This document shows positions 24,964 through 38,100 of a stretch of DNA of 64,000 bases, piece by piece. Position numbers and translations under genes: made by a program. The notes below the pieces were generated by a model that ran no database searches, had not been told where the DNA came from, and worked only from the letters and a program-made list of their open reading frames with translations. Source of the stretch: Vermamoeba vermiformis (taxonomy: Eukaryota; Tubulinea; Echinamoebida); NCBI GenBank assembly GCA_045837725.1, contig JBEWZL010000276.1:186001-250000 (forward strand), in the 5' to 3' direction. The stretch's first letter is position 1. Every line of letters begins with the position of its first letter.

Positions 24964-25330
24964 TTTTATAATATTGCTTAATTTATCGCCTACGCAAATA
25001 AATTGTTAATAATGCGCTTAGTTTGTGACTAACAAATATTTTATTTTCGACTTTTCAGTCAAAATACTCAGAACGAGAATGGAAACTTACCATAGTATTA
25101 TACGAAGCTTGACTAATATTTACTAACAATATATACGTGTTAGATTGCAAAAACGATTGCGTTGTGGATCTCGATCGCTTCCAGGAATAAAATTTGACCG
25201 TTTGCGCTGCCCGCCTTTTTCGCTGACGTAATAATTTTTTGACAATCACTTCACACAAGCACCATATTACTATGGAAGCTATTGCAAATATTTATTTTTA
25301 AGCAACAGTAATTTTAATTGCTATTCACGC

Positions 25331-27721
25331 ATGGCGCAGAATCTGTCAGAACGCGATCTAAGCGCGTGGCTTCATAGCAAGCTAGAAGAGCCGTGGAGCT
25401 CATCAAAATTAGCACCATTAATTACAAAGGAGATTATGAAGTTGATAGTAGACAGATTTTCATTATTGGACCCTGCGATCAAGATTCGCGTAATGCTCGC
25501 CTTTCTGACGATGCGCAAAGTCATGATCAAAGATATGGAAGCAGACCTATTGGAAATATATAAATTAGGAAAAGAAGATAACGATGAATGGGTTCGTGTT
25601 GTTGCGTCTTTATTATGTACATTCCCGACGCAAAACATGATCTCCTACACCGATATTCACGACAACGAAAATTTTGAAAAAGTATTCGATGATATAAAAT
25701 CTAAACGTAAGTATGGTTGATAATATTACGCCAATTTTTGTAAATTTTTGAATCGATTTAAGCTAAAATTACCGATCCACCGCGAACAATTAAATAACAC
25801 TCCGTTCTTCAATTTTAGTTGAATCGAAGACACCTTCGTTTTATCCACTAGAATATGCATACCTCAATCAATCATTGTTCCCGAAAGACTTGCTTCAATC
25901 GGTATCTGCGAATCCTCACTTCACAATCAAGAAACCCACACCACGTTTACCACCACCAACCAAAAAGCCAATTCCCATTCGGAAGTCGATCGACATGGGT
26001 GCCAGGCCCACTTCACCCGAGCCAGCAAGCCAGGCACGAGCCACATCTCCCCTCCCTCCTCGCCCAACCTCACCTGGTCCTAGTACCAACAAGGCAGATA
26101 TTGCTTCCAAATTATTTATTAACCGAAGCAAGAGCCGGTTGACAGGCAGTTCGAATGCGAAAACAGGCTTGCAAAGTTCGGGCACCATGGGAGCACCAGG
26201 AGCGAATCCAAAAATGGGTTTGCGTGAATCATTGACACGACTTGGCCCGCAACCGCAAAAACGAACACAAATGATTGGACTCGAAGAGATTGAAATGAAG
26301 CAGCAGCAACAAGAAGAAGAGCGTCGTCAAAAGCAACAACAGATCGAGGACGAGAAGCGAGCTAAACAGCAACAGATTGAAGAAGAGAAACGAGCTAAGC
26401 AAGCTAAACAAGGTATGTGTACTTTAATAGGACAGACCTACTATCTACTCTCATTACTGACACGTGATTTCTTGCAATAGCGGCTGAACGAGAGGCAGCA
26501 GAAGAAGCCAAGAAAAGAAAGCGTGCAGAAAAAGAAAAAGAACGCGCGGAGGGAAAGAAGCCGCGAAGGAAGAAACAGAAGCTCGACAACGAAGAGGGAG
26601 AGATCACGAGTGAACAAAACCCGGTTGAAGGCGAGGTGTCACAGTCAGCTCAAGTCAACACTACTATTACCACAGCTAGTTCTAACACAGTCGTAATGGC
26701 GCATGTTGTGCGGACGAATGGCTCTAGCAGCGATGACTTTGATTACGACGCACCAATGACCGATGTCAAGATTACACAAACGGACGAAGCAGCACGAGCC
26801 AGATTTAGTGCACCGATCTCCTCGCTAGTGACGGGTGCAGCCCCTGTTGGGAACAACATGTCCTCATTGTCTTTGGCAGAACGCTTGACGCAGTCGTTGG
26901 GCACCTTCGGTCAAGCTATGACGCAACGTACTATGCCTACACAATTGCCCTCTGTTGTGCCCATACCTCCCATGGCTATGTCGATGCAAAGACCTGTAGG
27001 AGGCGCAGATAGTGCCTCGCAAATGCTTTCTCAAGTGCTGAATCCAATGCACTCAGCGCCCGCACCACACAACCCTCACTCATTGCACAACCTTCTCTCT
27101 GGCGGCAATCCCACACCCATTCCTATCCCAGGCGAGCACCGCAATGTAACGCTACCGCCTATGCACATGCCTCCGCAACCGTTCCAAATCCCTGGTCAAG
27201 TTCCGCAATACTCGATCAACGATCTGCCTCCGCACTTGCAGCCTCAAATCCAACAACTGTTTGCTGAATCGCCAAAGCTGACCGAGATCGACAAATATAC
27301 AATCGTCAAGTTCTTATCACAAAAAGGTAAGGTTTCTTATTTATTTCGCAGCTTTGCTCCCACAAATATTTTTGCCCTGTTCGTTGGACAGGGTTACAGT
27401 CTTGCAGCACGCACTATTACTATCGAGCGCAAAGCGGATTGGATTGCTCCGGCTAGCTGTTCAAAACGTTAAAATCTGAATGGAAAGCAAAGGGGCGTCT
27501 TCTGCATAATTGCTCGCTTCTTTTTTTTGGGGTTTGATCTGATCCGTTTTCTTTTTCTAGAAACAACTGGAGAAAAAGGTCCAGCTGCACTTAGGACATT
27601 TTTGTGTAACGAAACAATAGTTGGTAATCAGCTGGAACAGTTCGTTTTTGAGATCAACTATGGCACGGGCACCTGGCGTAAGCTGAAGCGAAAACGAACG
27701 CTACAAACTCCGTCGATGTAA
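25331..27721 (+). CDS. NELFA: Negative elongation factor A (NELF-A)
   Basis: Subunit of the NELF complex, which holds RNA polymerase II in promoter-proximal pause. Five exons join in frame: 25331-25707, about 25819-26412, 26481-27326 and 27561-27721, with the joint near 25708-25818 less certain. The N terminus (WLHSKLEEPW, then LLEIYKLGKEDNDEWVRVVA) matches the NELF-A helical domain that binds NELF-C. The middle is Pro-rich, with a Gln/Glu/Arg coiled stretch near 26290-26400 and a basic segment (KKPRRKKQK). The last part (LTEIDKYTIVKFLSQKETT, then VFEINYGTGTWRKLKRKR) matches the C-terminal HDAg-like segment that contacts the polymerase. NELF is missing from yeasts and plants. The final intron (27327-27560) is unusually long at 234 nt. 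Confidence 0.9.
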
Positions 27722-27936
27722 TTATAGCGAACAACGAAAGAAGACGGAACTTGGTAAATAAACTAATGTATATTACGCAAGAAAGGTTTATTCGAGGCAA
27801 GGCTTTTGACAAGCCTCGTTGCAAAGAAGGCGCAATTGGTGACACGGCGGGTGGCCTCTGTTCATTATTTATACGTAAGCCACCTTTCGTCAGTGAGGTT
27901 ACTCGCAGCCGAGCTGGGGTGGATCTTTTTCGTAGT

Positions 27937-29526
27937 CTACGGAGTCAGAACTTTCTTTCCAATGGTTTCTACAGCTATCGAAAAGCCATTGCCGCTCATA
28001 ACGGCCGTTATGTGCTTGCCTGCAAGAGCTTTGACGACACAGGGCAGCGACTTGTTCTCTTCATCATCGTGTCCAAGTTGACCATGCTCTGACCAGCCCC
28101 AAGTCAGCACTACACCCGCGTCTATCGATTAGAGCAGTTAATGACAGGTCATATATTCCAAGAGCAATAGGAGCAACGTACCTGTCAGTGCCAAAGTGTG
28201 CTCGGATCCACAAGTGACGTTCGTGACACGATGAGACTTGACAATAGAAGCGACCAATTGAGGCGTGCTTTGGTCCTCGAATGATCCAATGCCTAGTTGA
28301 CCATAGTTGTTACGACCCCAAGTGAATAAATGACCGTCTGTGTGCGTGCATCAGTTGAAGTTCAGTTATGTTCGAGCACTGATTCGTACCTTGAGTGAGC
28401 GCAACACTGAAGTTCCAACCACACGCGAGGTCAATAATGTGCTTCAGAGACTCTAATAGAATAGGAGTACCCTGTCTGTCAATCTTTTGGCTTATTCCTA
28501 GCTGACCGTAATTGTTGGATCCACACGTGTACACTTCATTAGTGTCTAGCACAAAATTAGCCCAATGATTGAAACCAGTACTACAATACCTGTTAAAAAT
28601 ATGGTGTGTCGTGCACCGCACGCTATTTTAGTGATTTTTCTGTTGTTGAACAGTGTGGCACTGAGCGGTGTTGGCACTTTGACATCTTGACACGTGTCAC
28701 TCAGACCCAACTGTCCAAACTTGCCTTGACCCCACACATAGGCTAAACCATCGCCTATTATACGGTTAATACGTGCATATTGGTGGTAAAATCTGAATGT
28801 GCCATCGCCTTACTGTCAATAGCGGCGCTGTGCCTCATGCCGCACGATATGAATTTGATTTGACGTGCAAGATCGAGTTTGACAGGTGTCACTTGGTGTG
28901 CCGATTTAACAGCCTGTTTTGCTTTGAATTTCATTGGAGGTCGTTTGGTTGTGGCAGGTGAAGGGTTGGGGGTGGATGTACCACTTTCTGCGCTCGGTAC
29001 ACTCACCGCACACCCTAGCTGGCCGTGGTCGTTATTGCCCCAAGCAAATATGACACCATTGTCTTAGTGTGTTAGTATCATATTAACTGCTTAGCAACGA
29101 AGAAATACCTGTAAGCGCGAGTGAGTGGTTCCATCCAGCTGCGGCGCTCACAATTTTTTCTCCTCTAGACGTCTACATTAGCAACGATTATGTAAGCGAT
29201 GGCAATATTTGGTGAATACCCGAAGATAATTTTGAACGGCTGGAAGGTTGTATTTATATTTCCATTCCCGATCTGACCGCTGTCATTAAGCCCAAACGAA
29301 TATAACTCGCATTTATCGGTGACCTACAATTTTTAAATATTTATTAGTAATTTTCTGCGTTTGAGAGAAATTGGATGCGCACAAGTAAAGTGTGAGAGCC
29401 TCCACCAGCAATCGTCTTGGGATTAAGGTTGGATAGAGCATCTGCTATTTTGGGCGTATTAATGTCCTTATTATCGCCGTGGCCGAGCTGCCCATCGCTG
29501 CCTGATCCCCACGACCAGATGAGCAT
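27937..29526 (-). CDS. RCC1-repeat (beta-propeller) protein
   Basis: Minus-strand gene with about nine exons, starting MLIWSWGSGSDGQLGHGDN at 29526 and ending GKKVLTP at 27937. RCC1 blades recur: WSWGSGSDGQLGHG, YSFGLNDSGQIGNG, FAWGNNDHGQLGC, YVWGQGKFGQLGLS, YTCGSNNYGQLGIS, FTWGRNNYGQLGIG and LTWGWSEHGQLGHD, about seven blades as in the family. A low-complexity Pro/Thr/Lys insert follows the third blade (about 28860-28990). Some members are Ran exchange factors, others ubiquitin-ligase or GTPase adaptors. No further domain is seen here, so the role is open. A 5' exon just upstream cannot be excluded. Confidence 0.85.
28688..28699. repeat. TGACACGTGTCA palindrome copy
   Basis: Perfect 12-bp palindrome inside an RCC1-gene exon, where it encodes SDTC on the minus strand. 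Confidence 0.6.
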
Positions 29527-29676
29527 TCCTAAGGTGATTAAGACGTGCAATCGCTCGCAATTTATCTTATAGTAACGACATGTTCTTAGTATTCGCAGTT
29601 GGGCACGTGTGTTCGTGCACAAAATGGACTTAAAACTTTTCTTGGCAGTTTCGTTATTGACTTCATACAGAGCACC

Positions 29677-30992
29677 ATGGACGATCACCGAGGAAGATCA
29701 CGAGTAAGACAATCCCGGTGGGATAATGGACAGAAGGATCGATTGGCAATGACAGTGCCTTTTATTTTGCCTGCTGGTTTGGGAGACCAAGAGATCGAAG
29801 CGTTTATGATCCGCGTTAGAATTGACGAATTATTGAATAAATTAAAGAATAAGGATTATGGTAAGCATTTTAACAGCACATACAACGTTAACGCACGTAT
29901 AATAATTTTTATTGAATTGATTTTTAATTTTTTAATATTTTTCAGATTTGGAGATTCACGCTCGTTCTCCATCTCCTCCTCCCGTTTATGACGGCAAAAC
30001 TGGTAAAAGATTGAACACACGCGAGCAACGATACAAAGACAAGCTCGAGAAAGAATTAGCACTTCTTATTGAGAAAGCCAAATTTATCAACCCACGCTTT
30101 CAACCACCAGCAAACTTCAAGCCCAAAACTCTCAAAAAGACCAAAAAGATTTATTTGCCTGTTAAGCAATACCCTGACTACAACTTTATCGGTCTTATTC
30201 TCGGTAAGTATTTTCCTACTTAATTTTAGCTCTCGCGATCTGCATGACCGAATTTTTTTCTAACCAGTTATTATAGGTCCTCGTGGTACTAATCATAAGA
30301 AGCTTGAAGAACAGTCCAAGTGCAAGATTTACATCCGTGGTAAAGGTTCAGTGAAAGGCGGCACTTTCAAGCCTGAGTTCGAAAACGACGTGAACAACTT
30401 GGATGAGGATCTGCACTTGCTTATTGTCGCTGATGCTGAAGAGAATATTGCTAAGGCCGAGCAACTCCTCACGCCCTACATGACGCCCATGGAGGACTCG
30501 CACAATACCATCAAACAAGAACAACTCAAACAGCTGGCAATTATGAACGGTACTTACATTGAGCGCAATCAGCACTACTTGGAACACAAGGCCTACGTGA
30601 CCAATGTCTACTGCAAACACTGCGGTGAGATCAGTCACCCGAGCAGCGATTGTCCGTTCAAGAACAAGCAACTTACAGAGACCGAGAAGAAGACATTTGA
30701 CGACGAGTACATGCGACTCATGGCCTCGATTGACGGCGGTGATGTTGCTGCCACTGCTGCCCCGCACACTGAGATGGATGATGTATATAACCAGTTGATG
30801 GCTGCCATTGATGCACCGAAAGCAGCGCCTCAACAGCCCGCGCAACAACAGCCTGCTGCCAGTGCTGCTTCAATGGATCCAGCGGCTTATTACACCGCGT
30901 ATATGCAAGGACAACAGCAGCAACAACAGTACTATAATGGTCAGCCTGATTACTCAGCTTACTATAATCAGTACTATAACCAGCAACAGTAA
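29677..30992 (+). CDS. SF1: Splicing factor 1 / branchpoint-binding protein
   Basis: Recognises the intron branch point in early spliceosome assembly. Three exons: 29677-29860, 29946-30205 and 30278-30992. Near the start, [11 protein letters not shown] is a likely U2AF-ligand motif (basic run plus Trp). The KH domain spans the second intron ([30 protein letters not shown]) with QUA2-like helices after it ([11 protein letters not shown]). One CCHC knuckle follows ([14 protein letters not shown]). The C terminus is Gln/Tyr/Ala-rich, where metazoan SF1 is Pro-rich. The start sits about 150 bp from the divergent RCC1 gene. An in-frame ATG further upstream (29599) would add a segment with no similarity, so 29677 was chosen. 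Confidence 0.95.
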
Positions 30993-31056
30993 GAGCTCGA
31001 TCCAGATCTGAATGTTTTGTAATATACTCCCAACTACTATAGTAATAAACGATTTA

Positions 31057-32119
31057 TTATATCGTTAAACTCGTTAGATTTTCGGGGACTTGGTGTTTAG
31101 CACCTATACACAAGAACGCATCTGCGTCTTCAATCGTTTGGTTGATCAGCTTTCGAGTAAAAAATGGAAATTTGGCTGTAGCTTCCTTCAACAAATATTC
31201 GTCGAGTCTGCTGTACCTCGAAATATATACTAGTACGAATATGCCATTGGGAGCAAGCATTTTATCGACAGTATTGAGTAGCGGCAAGACTGCTTCTTGC
31301 GTGTAACTAAAAACCCGTTAGATCCACTTGTGCAAAGAGAAATTGTAAATTTAAGACGTACATAATATCTGCGCCTAATATAATATCAAATCCTTTGTTA
31401 TTTGTCGTTTTCAAAGCAGTGTCCATGTCTGACTGATTTTCCCAGTACAATTTCATCGTTTGCAATCGATCTATAAGGCCGTTATTAAGTCGATTACAAT
31501 ATAGTATAAATTACCTTTATCTGTTATATTCAAAGCGACATTTTGATTTAAAACGTCGAGAACTTCATCGTTGCCATCTGTAATGAACAACGGCGATCCG
31601 CAATAGTGTGATGCAAATAAACCTGCAATATGGTAAATATGTGCAATATGTAGTAATGTGTAATATTTCATACTTGGTAGGCCTGTGCCAGCACCTAGTT
31701 CAATTAACGACTTGTCTTTGAACAGATCTTTGTTTTGTTTAATATAATGACATAAAAGGGTTGCACCGGCCCAAATTTTAATCCCTGCAGTAATATATTA
31801 ATATTGTTACGAACGATCGCGAGAACAAACCTGTCACATCATTTCCCTCTTCAACAAATCCAACCTAATTTTTTAAAACGATCAATTTAATTTAAATAAT
31901 CATTTGATTCGGTAGTATGACGTTACAACATCATTTAAGTTAGTATATTGCGGTAGATAATTTGTAAAAAATCATACTGCATCGCTGGGGGCTAGTACAT
32001 CTACACACTTCAGTGTAATTTTGACACCGTCAAAGTTCAGCGTCTTTTGCCCAAGAGTATAATAGCTGTTTGTTGATTAGAATATCATCATTGCCACAGT
32101 ATCGTTAATACTACCTCAT
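31057..32119 (-). CDS. METTL21-like protein methyltransferase
   Basis: Seven-beta-strand SAM-dependent methyltransferase of the lysine-methyltransferase (METTL21/22) type. About six small exons join in frame. Motif I reads IELGAGTGLP, preceded by KIWAGATLLCHYI as in the family (a W.a.. helix), and the post-II acidic residue is in ITDGNDEVLDVLNQN. The family's DxxY substrate motif is GADIIY, formed across an intron near 31310-31365. The first coding exon seems to hold just ATG-AG (32115-32119) before a GTAGTA donor and then continues YYTLGQKTLNFDGVKI. This rebuilds an in-frame start, but the joint rests on splice signals alone. Substrate unknown. Confidence 0.8.
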
Positions 32120-32488
32120 GTGTGTTCCTCGATCGCGTTTTGGAATTGCATTTCTCTCGAGCTTTTTTCTGATATTTTGCCCTAAAGAATCGGAGTCAGA
32201 ATATAGTGTAACTGGTATAGTGAGTATTTATACAATCTCATACTGGAATGGTGGATGCAGATCAAGACCTGCGATTTTGCCTTCCTTTGTTGTGGCTGAT
32301 CAGGTAGACTTGTTTGGTTTCTTGAACTTTCAATATACAATTTCATCGACAAAGTGTCATCCTGACGTCACTGGAACGTAGGTAATCTTAGTTTTCTATG
32401 AACAATCTATCTCGCAAAAAAATACGAAAGACCAGCCACAAAAAGAAATAAAAGTCGCAAAGCCTTTTTAATTGAACAACACAACTAG
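32120..32488. other. Divergent promoter region
   Basis: About 370 bp between the divergent methyltransferase and DUF4139 genes. The frame at 32118-32381 (plus) looks like chance. No element was recognised. Confidence 0.5.
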
Positions 32489-34763
32489 ATGGAACAAAAC
32501 AACAACAACATGACTGACGCTCAAGGACCCACCAACACGATTAAGTTACACAAGAACGATTGCCCGACTGAATGGGTTACCGCATTCACCGATCGCGCTG
32601 AAGTTACCCGTTTAATTAAGACCAAGGTCACTGCTGGTATGTAAAACCATTTTATAATTGAGATAGTCCTGACAGTGCGAATGGTAGGTCTTAACGAAAT
32701 TGTTATCGTGGATTTGCCCATGGCGGTCGACAGAAATTCAGTTCGTGTTACTGGTGGTCAAGGATTGGCTACCATCTTAGAGGCATGTATATAAAGACAC
32801 CCCGATATTTTACAGTTTTATTCTAACAAAATTAAATTTTTAAGGTCTCTTGCTCTACCGGTTTCCAAGCTTCTGAAACTGACCCCAACAAATCTGAAAA
32901 AGAAGCGTAAGTATTGTATAATTACAATCAAGCCTCCTTCATTCGTGCAATATCTGAAACGCTCATTAACCGGGATTTACAGTCAGATCGAAGAACTCAA
33001 AAACAAGAAGCGAACAGTCGAACTTGAAATTGCTCGCGTTGATGTAAGTTTCATCTTCATTATTGCTTATTGCATTTCAATATTTTGGCTGCTATTTTTA
33101 GCGTTTTTCGTTAACGGAGTATCTAACGCTTATTTTTAATGTTGCTAGAAAGAGTATAATTGGATCGAGGGCTTTGCAGGCACAGTTCGCAATCCTACAG
33201 CTGGCAAGGACGGCGCCGCACCAAATTTTTTCAATGCCGGAGTTTTAAATGAAGTCGGCAACTTTTTGGAGTTCTATCAAACTCGTTTGGCGCAGATCGA
33301 CGAGAAGTCTGAAAAATTGAAGAAAGACTTGAAAGGTACGCAGTAAATTATCCACTTAGTGAAGCAATTGCTTACCTAATTTTACTTCTTAGACATCAAC
33401 GAGAAGATCCAAGTCGTTAGTGGCTCGTTGAACCCTCATGTTCGCTCTAGCCAGTACACTGAAGTCACCGTTGCTTTGGAGGCCAAGAAAGACAGCGAGG
33501 TACGTGCTAATGAACCATATTCTAAAGATACATCCGCTAATCCTCGTGAGCAGATTGCCATGCAATTGTCGTACGTCATCACTGGCGCTCATTGGAACGC
33601 TAGCTACGATGTGCGCGTCGTCTCGGGCGAGAAGACCATCGAGTTGACTTACTACGGTGTGATCACTAACAACTCCACCGATGACTGGCTCAACGTAAGT
33701 AACAATCTTGTGTGCCATTGAAGTCTAACTAAATCTAATCCTTGCGCGTCAGACCAACGTCATCTTGTCCACGGCCAAGCCTTCAGTCGGCGGTGCTCCT
33801 CCTGCTCTCTACACCAAATTTGTCAACTTCACGTACAACGCCTCCAGAAACTTCTACAGGGCTTCGGAGGCAAGATCCTCGATGTTAAATGCTGCTCCTA
33901 TGCAAGCGCAAACCGCCGTGTACCACGTGGCCGATATGGAAGATATGGCTGGAGGTGCTCCTGGAGGTGGCTTCGGCAGTGCACCGATGGAAGTGATGAC
34001 CACGAGTGCTTCTGAAGGTGTGACTAGCAGCACTTTCAACATTCCGCGCAAGTGCGACATTGCCTCGGACAACAAGCCGCACAAGGTGACCATCAAGATC
34101 ATCAAGTTGGACGCTGTCTTCACTTACGAGACCATCCCGAGATTGCAAGCTGAGGCTTTCTTGAAGGCCAGCATCAAGAACTCGGCTGAAGGCTATCCTT
34201 TCTTGCCCGGTGATTTGAACATCTTCATGGACGGCAACTTCGTCTCCAAGTCCACCATGAACGTAAGTGTCACTCTTTTAGCACCGAATGAGCAATCTTT
34301 TCTAATTAATATCTTTAGCACGTGAACTCCTCTGAGAGCTTCACCATCTTCTTGGGCTCGGACAGCGGTGTCAAGGTCGAGCACAAATGTCTCGGCAACT
34401 TCCAAGAGTCCTCTGGCATCTTCCAAAAGGTGCACAACAAGAAGTTCAAGTCGAAGATCATCATCAAGAACAACAAGAAGCAGCCCGTCAAAATTGCCGC
34501 GTACGACCAATTGCCCAAGAGCAGCGACGCGAGCATCAAGGTCAAGCTGATTGAACCTGTCATTGAAGAGGGCTCGAAGAAGATTAAAGTCACTGAGGCT
34601 AATAACGTAAGTACCACTCGTCGTGTGTCCATTGAAGATTGTTTTATTGAGATGAATTCTTTTGTAGCTCCGCTGGAAGCTCGTCATTCCCGCCGGTGAA
34701 ATGCGTGAAATTCCATTCGAGTACTCAGTTGAATGGCCCACTAACAAGACTATCAACTTGTAA
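32489..34763 (+). CDS. DUF4139/DUF4140 domain protein
   Basis: Nine or so exons join in frame to about 560 residues. The N-terminal part (WVTAFTDRAEVTR, LPMAVDRNSVRVTG) is the DUF4140 module. A coiled linker follows (QIEELKNKKRTVELEIARVD, FYQTRLAQIDEKSEKLKKDL). The rest is the DUF4139 beta-sandwich (QLSYVITGAHWNASYDVRV, YYGVITNNSTDDWLN, SGVKVEHKCLGNF, LVIPAGEMREIPFEYSVEWP), usual for C. elegans F37C4.5-like proteins found in protists, fungi and bacteria. Function is not known. There is no signal peptide or membrane span, so it is probably cytosolic. A Gly/Met-rich loop (MEDMAGGAPGGGFGSAP) interrupts the domain near 33940. Codon use is GC-richer than in the flanking genes, as in a highly expressed gene. 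Confidence 0.85.
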
Positions 34764-35165
34764 ACGATCAGTGGTGATATGGTGTAGTGATGCGCATTAA
34801 TATGTAGAATAAAACGCGATTTGCTAATACTTGCAACTATAAGGCCGAGTTAAATTAAATTGAACCACGCTGACCAAACATTTAAAGGAAAATCAATTAA
34901 GTATTATTGAATGCAATTTCGGCGCAACACTCTAAATGCAGTGGAGTTGCTGGTCAGTCCGTAGTGAGTATAGTCCTGCTCCTGTAGCCACCGTCCCTTG
35001 TCAATCAGCCCTCATACAAACAATCCGATCAAGTCCCCTAAAGCCGAGCTTTCAACACTCCACGCACACTTCTCACTGCTCGTTGCAACTCTGATGATCT
35101 AAGAATTGCTGTCATAAAATTAAAGTTGACTGGCACGTTGACAGTTTGCGACCTAACTCTGAGTT
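34764..35165. other. Convergent 3' flanks
   Basis: About 400 bp between the stops of the DUF4139 gene and beta-mannosidase. The segment 34920-35100 is GC-richer than usual for an intergenic gap here, but no RNA gene or open frame could be supported. Confidence 0.4.
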
Positions 35166-38100
35166 TTATGGATAAGTCTGTTGCAAATGTGTTACAACAA
35201 ATGCTTCATGAACGCCGTGCTGCATATCGATCACGTGCTTGGTGTTGTGAGGCGTGAATGTGATCAGCTGCGACTCATTCGGCAACAACATGACTGCATT
35301 GTCGCTGAAATGACCTTCAACGCGGTGATCTTTGGGCTGCAAATAGACGAACAGCAGAGGCTGTGTCGCTGTCAACTTGAGTGTGATGTCAGTGCTGTTG
35401 GTCTGGTTGGCAATGTGCGTGATGGTCAAGGCAGTCGCAGGCACTTTTTGAAGTTTGAGTGATTTGAATGGAACGAAGAAATGGAAATTTGTTGAGGACA
35501 GATCACGTGCTCGAGCGGAATAACTAACAAAACACTCATTTTTCTAAATTAGGAAGGTTAGTTAAGTGCAGAATTTCATGAAATAGTACCTTGTATTCAC
35601 CCAAAAACGCGGCAATATTTTCACTGAACGCTGTCACACTGTGATTGTGCTTTACTGTCACATTGCGAGTCACGTGCTTGACAACTCGATTTTCAGTGAA
35701 CGAAACGAGTCGAATATCAACTGTCACTTCGAGCTCGGCACGAACATCACTAGTGACCCAGATCTGGTTCACAATAAGTCATTAGAGCCTTAATTAGGCA
35801 ATAATAAATGCAGTGCTGACCTCTACTTTGTTGTCTTTTTCAAATGATGAAATTAACAGTGGCGCGAAGAAGTGTTTTGCAAAGTTGTGCAGGCTGCAGT
35901 AAAATGACACGTGTCAATTCGAAATCTCCATGCCGTTCAGTGAACGAGACTTACACCTTCCACGTGCCATTGTGCTCGAGACTGGACCAACTGGCACCTT
36001 GCCAGATGTCATTCAACTGCCAGTAGATCGCGCCCATGCAGTACGGCATGATTCTGCGCCAGTGTTCTGAACAGTGCATCAGACATATTATTATTACCAT
36101 ATTAGGCAAGTGTTGTTCGTACCGACCCCAGCTTTGATTGACAGGCCTTGCAGCACTTGACTGACGTAAATAAAATTGATAAAATTGTTCGGAAATCTGA
36201 ACTGGCGCATGGTGTGTTCGACGATGCATCTGTTGCCCTGAATAGGACTGCGCTGGCGAAATTCCATTTGCGGACTATTAATCGACCAATCATCGTCGTC
36301 CAACAGCACGTGACTCAATGTGTTTTTGCTCGGCAATGATTGAAAACCGAATTCACTGCAGAACCGCGGCTTGATCTCCATGTACGCGGAGAATGGTTTG
36401 TTGCCGTGCCACACTGCCCAGTAGTGTATGTCTAAATTAGGAAATAATTAATTAGCCGGAAAAATACTTGCAATAATTTAAATTTTTTAGAATATTCCTA
36501 ATAAGGTAATGTACCTCCACGTGCGTGTTCAGCAGGGTTGCCCCACTGATTGACACCATTGCTCGGTGAGCTGGGCCAAAACAAAATGTTCGGATCCGCA
36601 TCGAGTGCTACGCGCTGCACAGTGTCCAAATAGAGCTTGACGTAATCATCAATATAGCGCTGTTTAGGCACTAATATCGCTGCCATGTCTTGGCTGGTCA
36701 TTAATAGCTCTTCATTCTCGTTGTTCGCGCACCACAACAAAATACTCGGATGCGTATTCAGTCGTCTGATCTGTTCCGGAAAATAATAAGACAAATGAAA
36801 TCATCATTGAGTATGACTTACTTGATATTCAACTTCTTTAGCGACATTATTCAAGAACTGCTCGTCAGCGGGGTACATTGAACACGCGAACATAAAGTCG
36901 TGCCAGATCAGCAGTCCTAAGGAGTCGCAGCTCGCATAGAACCAATCACTTTCATATCGACCACCTATACTGTATAATAAATACAATGCAGGCATCGAAG
37001 TACCATCGCTAATTATTTTTGTAACGGATCTTCCAAAAAAGGAAATGATTTGAATTTACCTCCCCACATGCGAATGCAGTTCATATTAGCCTCAGCAGAG
37101 CTCTTCAGTAGTTGTACAATATGATCTTGCGCCATTCTGTTGTAGAAGCAGTCTGGCGGAATATAATTCGCTCCTTTAATGTAGATCGGAACATTATTAA
37201 CTCTAATAGGAGTTTGATTGGTAATAGTCCATGATAATTAACATTAATAGTGCTTACTTAAAATAGAATGACTCTCCAGTCTCGTCTTTTTCCCTGATCA
37301 GTTCTATAGTCCTCAGGCCAATTCGTTTGGTCATTTTATCGATTGGCAACAGATCTGACGACAATAATTCCGCTTCTAACGCGTACAAATATTGCGCGCC
37401 TTGTCCGAGGGGCCACCTATCATATTACTATATTAGGAATCGAGTTCATGAAACTAATTTCAGAATTACAGTTCAAATTCAACGAAGAATTCAGTCCGTT
37501 TAGTACGTACCACAGCTGCGGATCATTAACTGTAATTTTTCCGCTTAATATTTGCAGATCTTTGCTGTTCTGATCGGCACTCACGTTGACATTGTGACTG
37601 GCAATGAGCACGTGATTTTTATCGAAGAGTTTCAATGCGAGTGTCAGTGCAGTACTCGTGTTGACAGGTGTCAAAGTGACGCGTGTCAAAATATCAAGTG
37701 TCACAGCGTCAGTCACGTGATGTTGTCGTACTGTCACGGACTCAATTATTCCGCGCTCAATGACTTGAATGGAAATAGGCTTGTTGATGCCCATAGTTGG
37801 GAAACACGGTCCCCAATCCCTAATTAGGAAATACAGTACGTGTCAGTAACTATGTGGCGCGTGTCAAAATAAATTGAAGCAAAGACTGTTCTCGATCAGA
37901 TCTGACGTACCAGCCAAACGCACAAGCAGCCTTGCGAATTTGATTCCAATGCTTTTCACCGTTCATATATTGAGAATAGGGCACTAAATAAGGACTTTTT
38001 GACGCACGATCCAGACAGTAATAGACTGGCGAGTGGATGTCGATTTGAATGATGTTAAGTGGCTTGAGAAGTGCCTGGTCGAGGGTAAATACGTATTCTA

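Noticed and set aside
27361-27400. Possible tRNA T-arm in the NELFA intron
   Set aside because: Stem and loop lengths do not fit a T-arm (no GTTCGANNC box B in register) and no acceptor stem or anticodon arm can be folded.
32118-32381. Plus-strand frame of 87 codons
   Set aside because: Lies in the divergent promoter and overlaps the methyltransferase start; sequence looks random.
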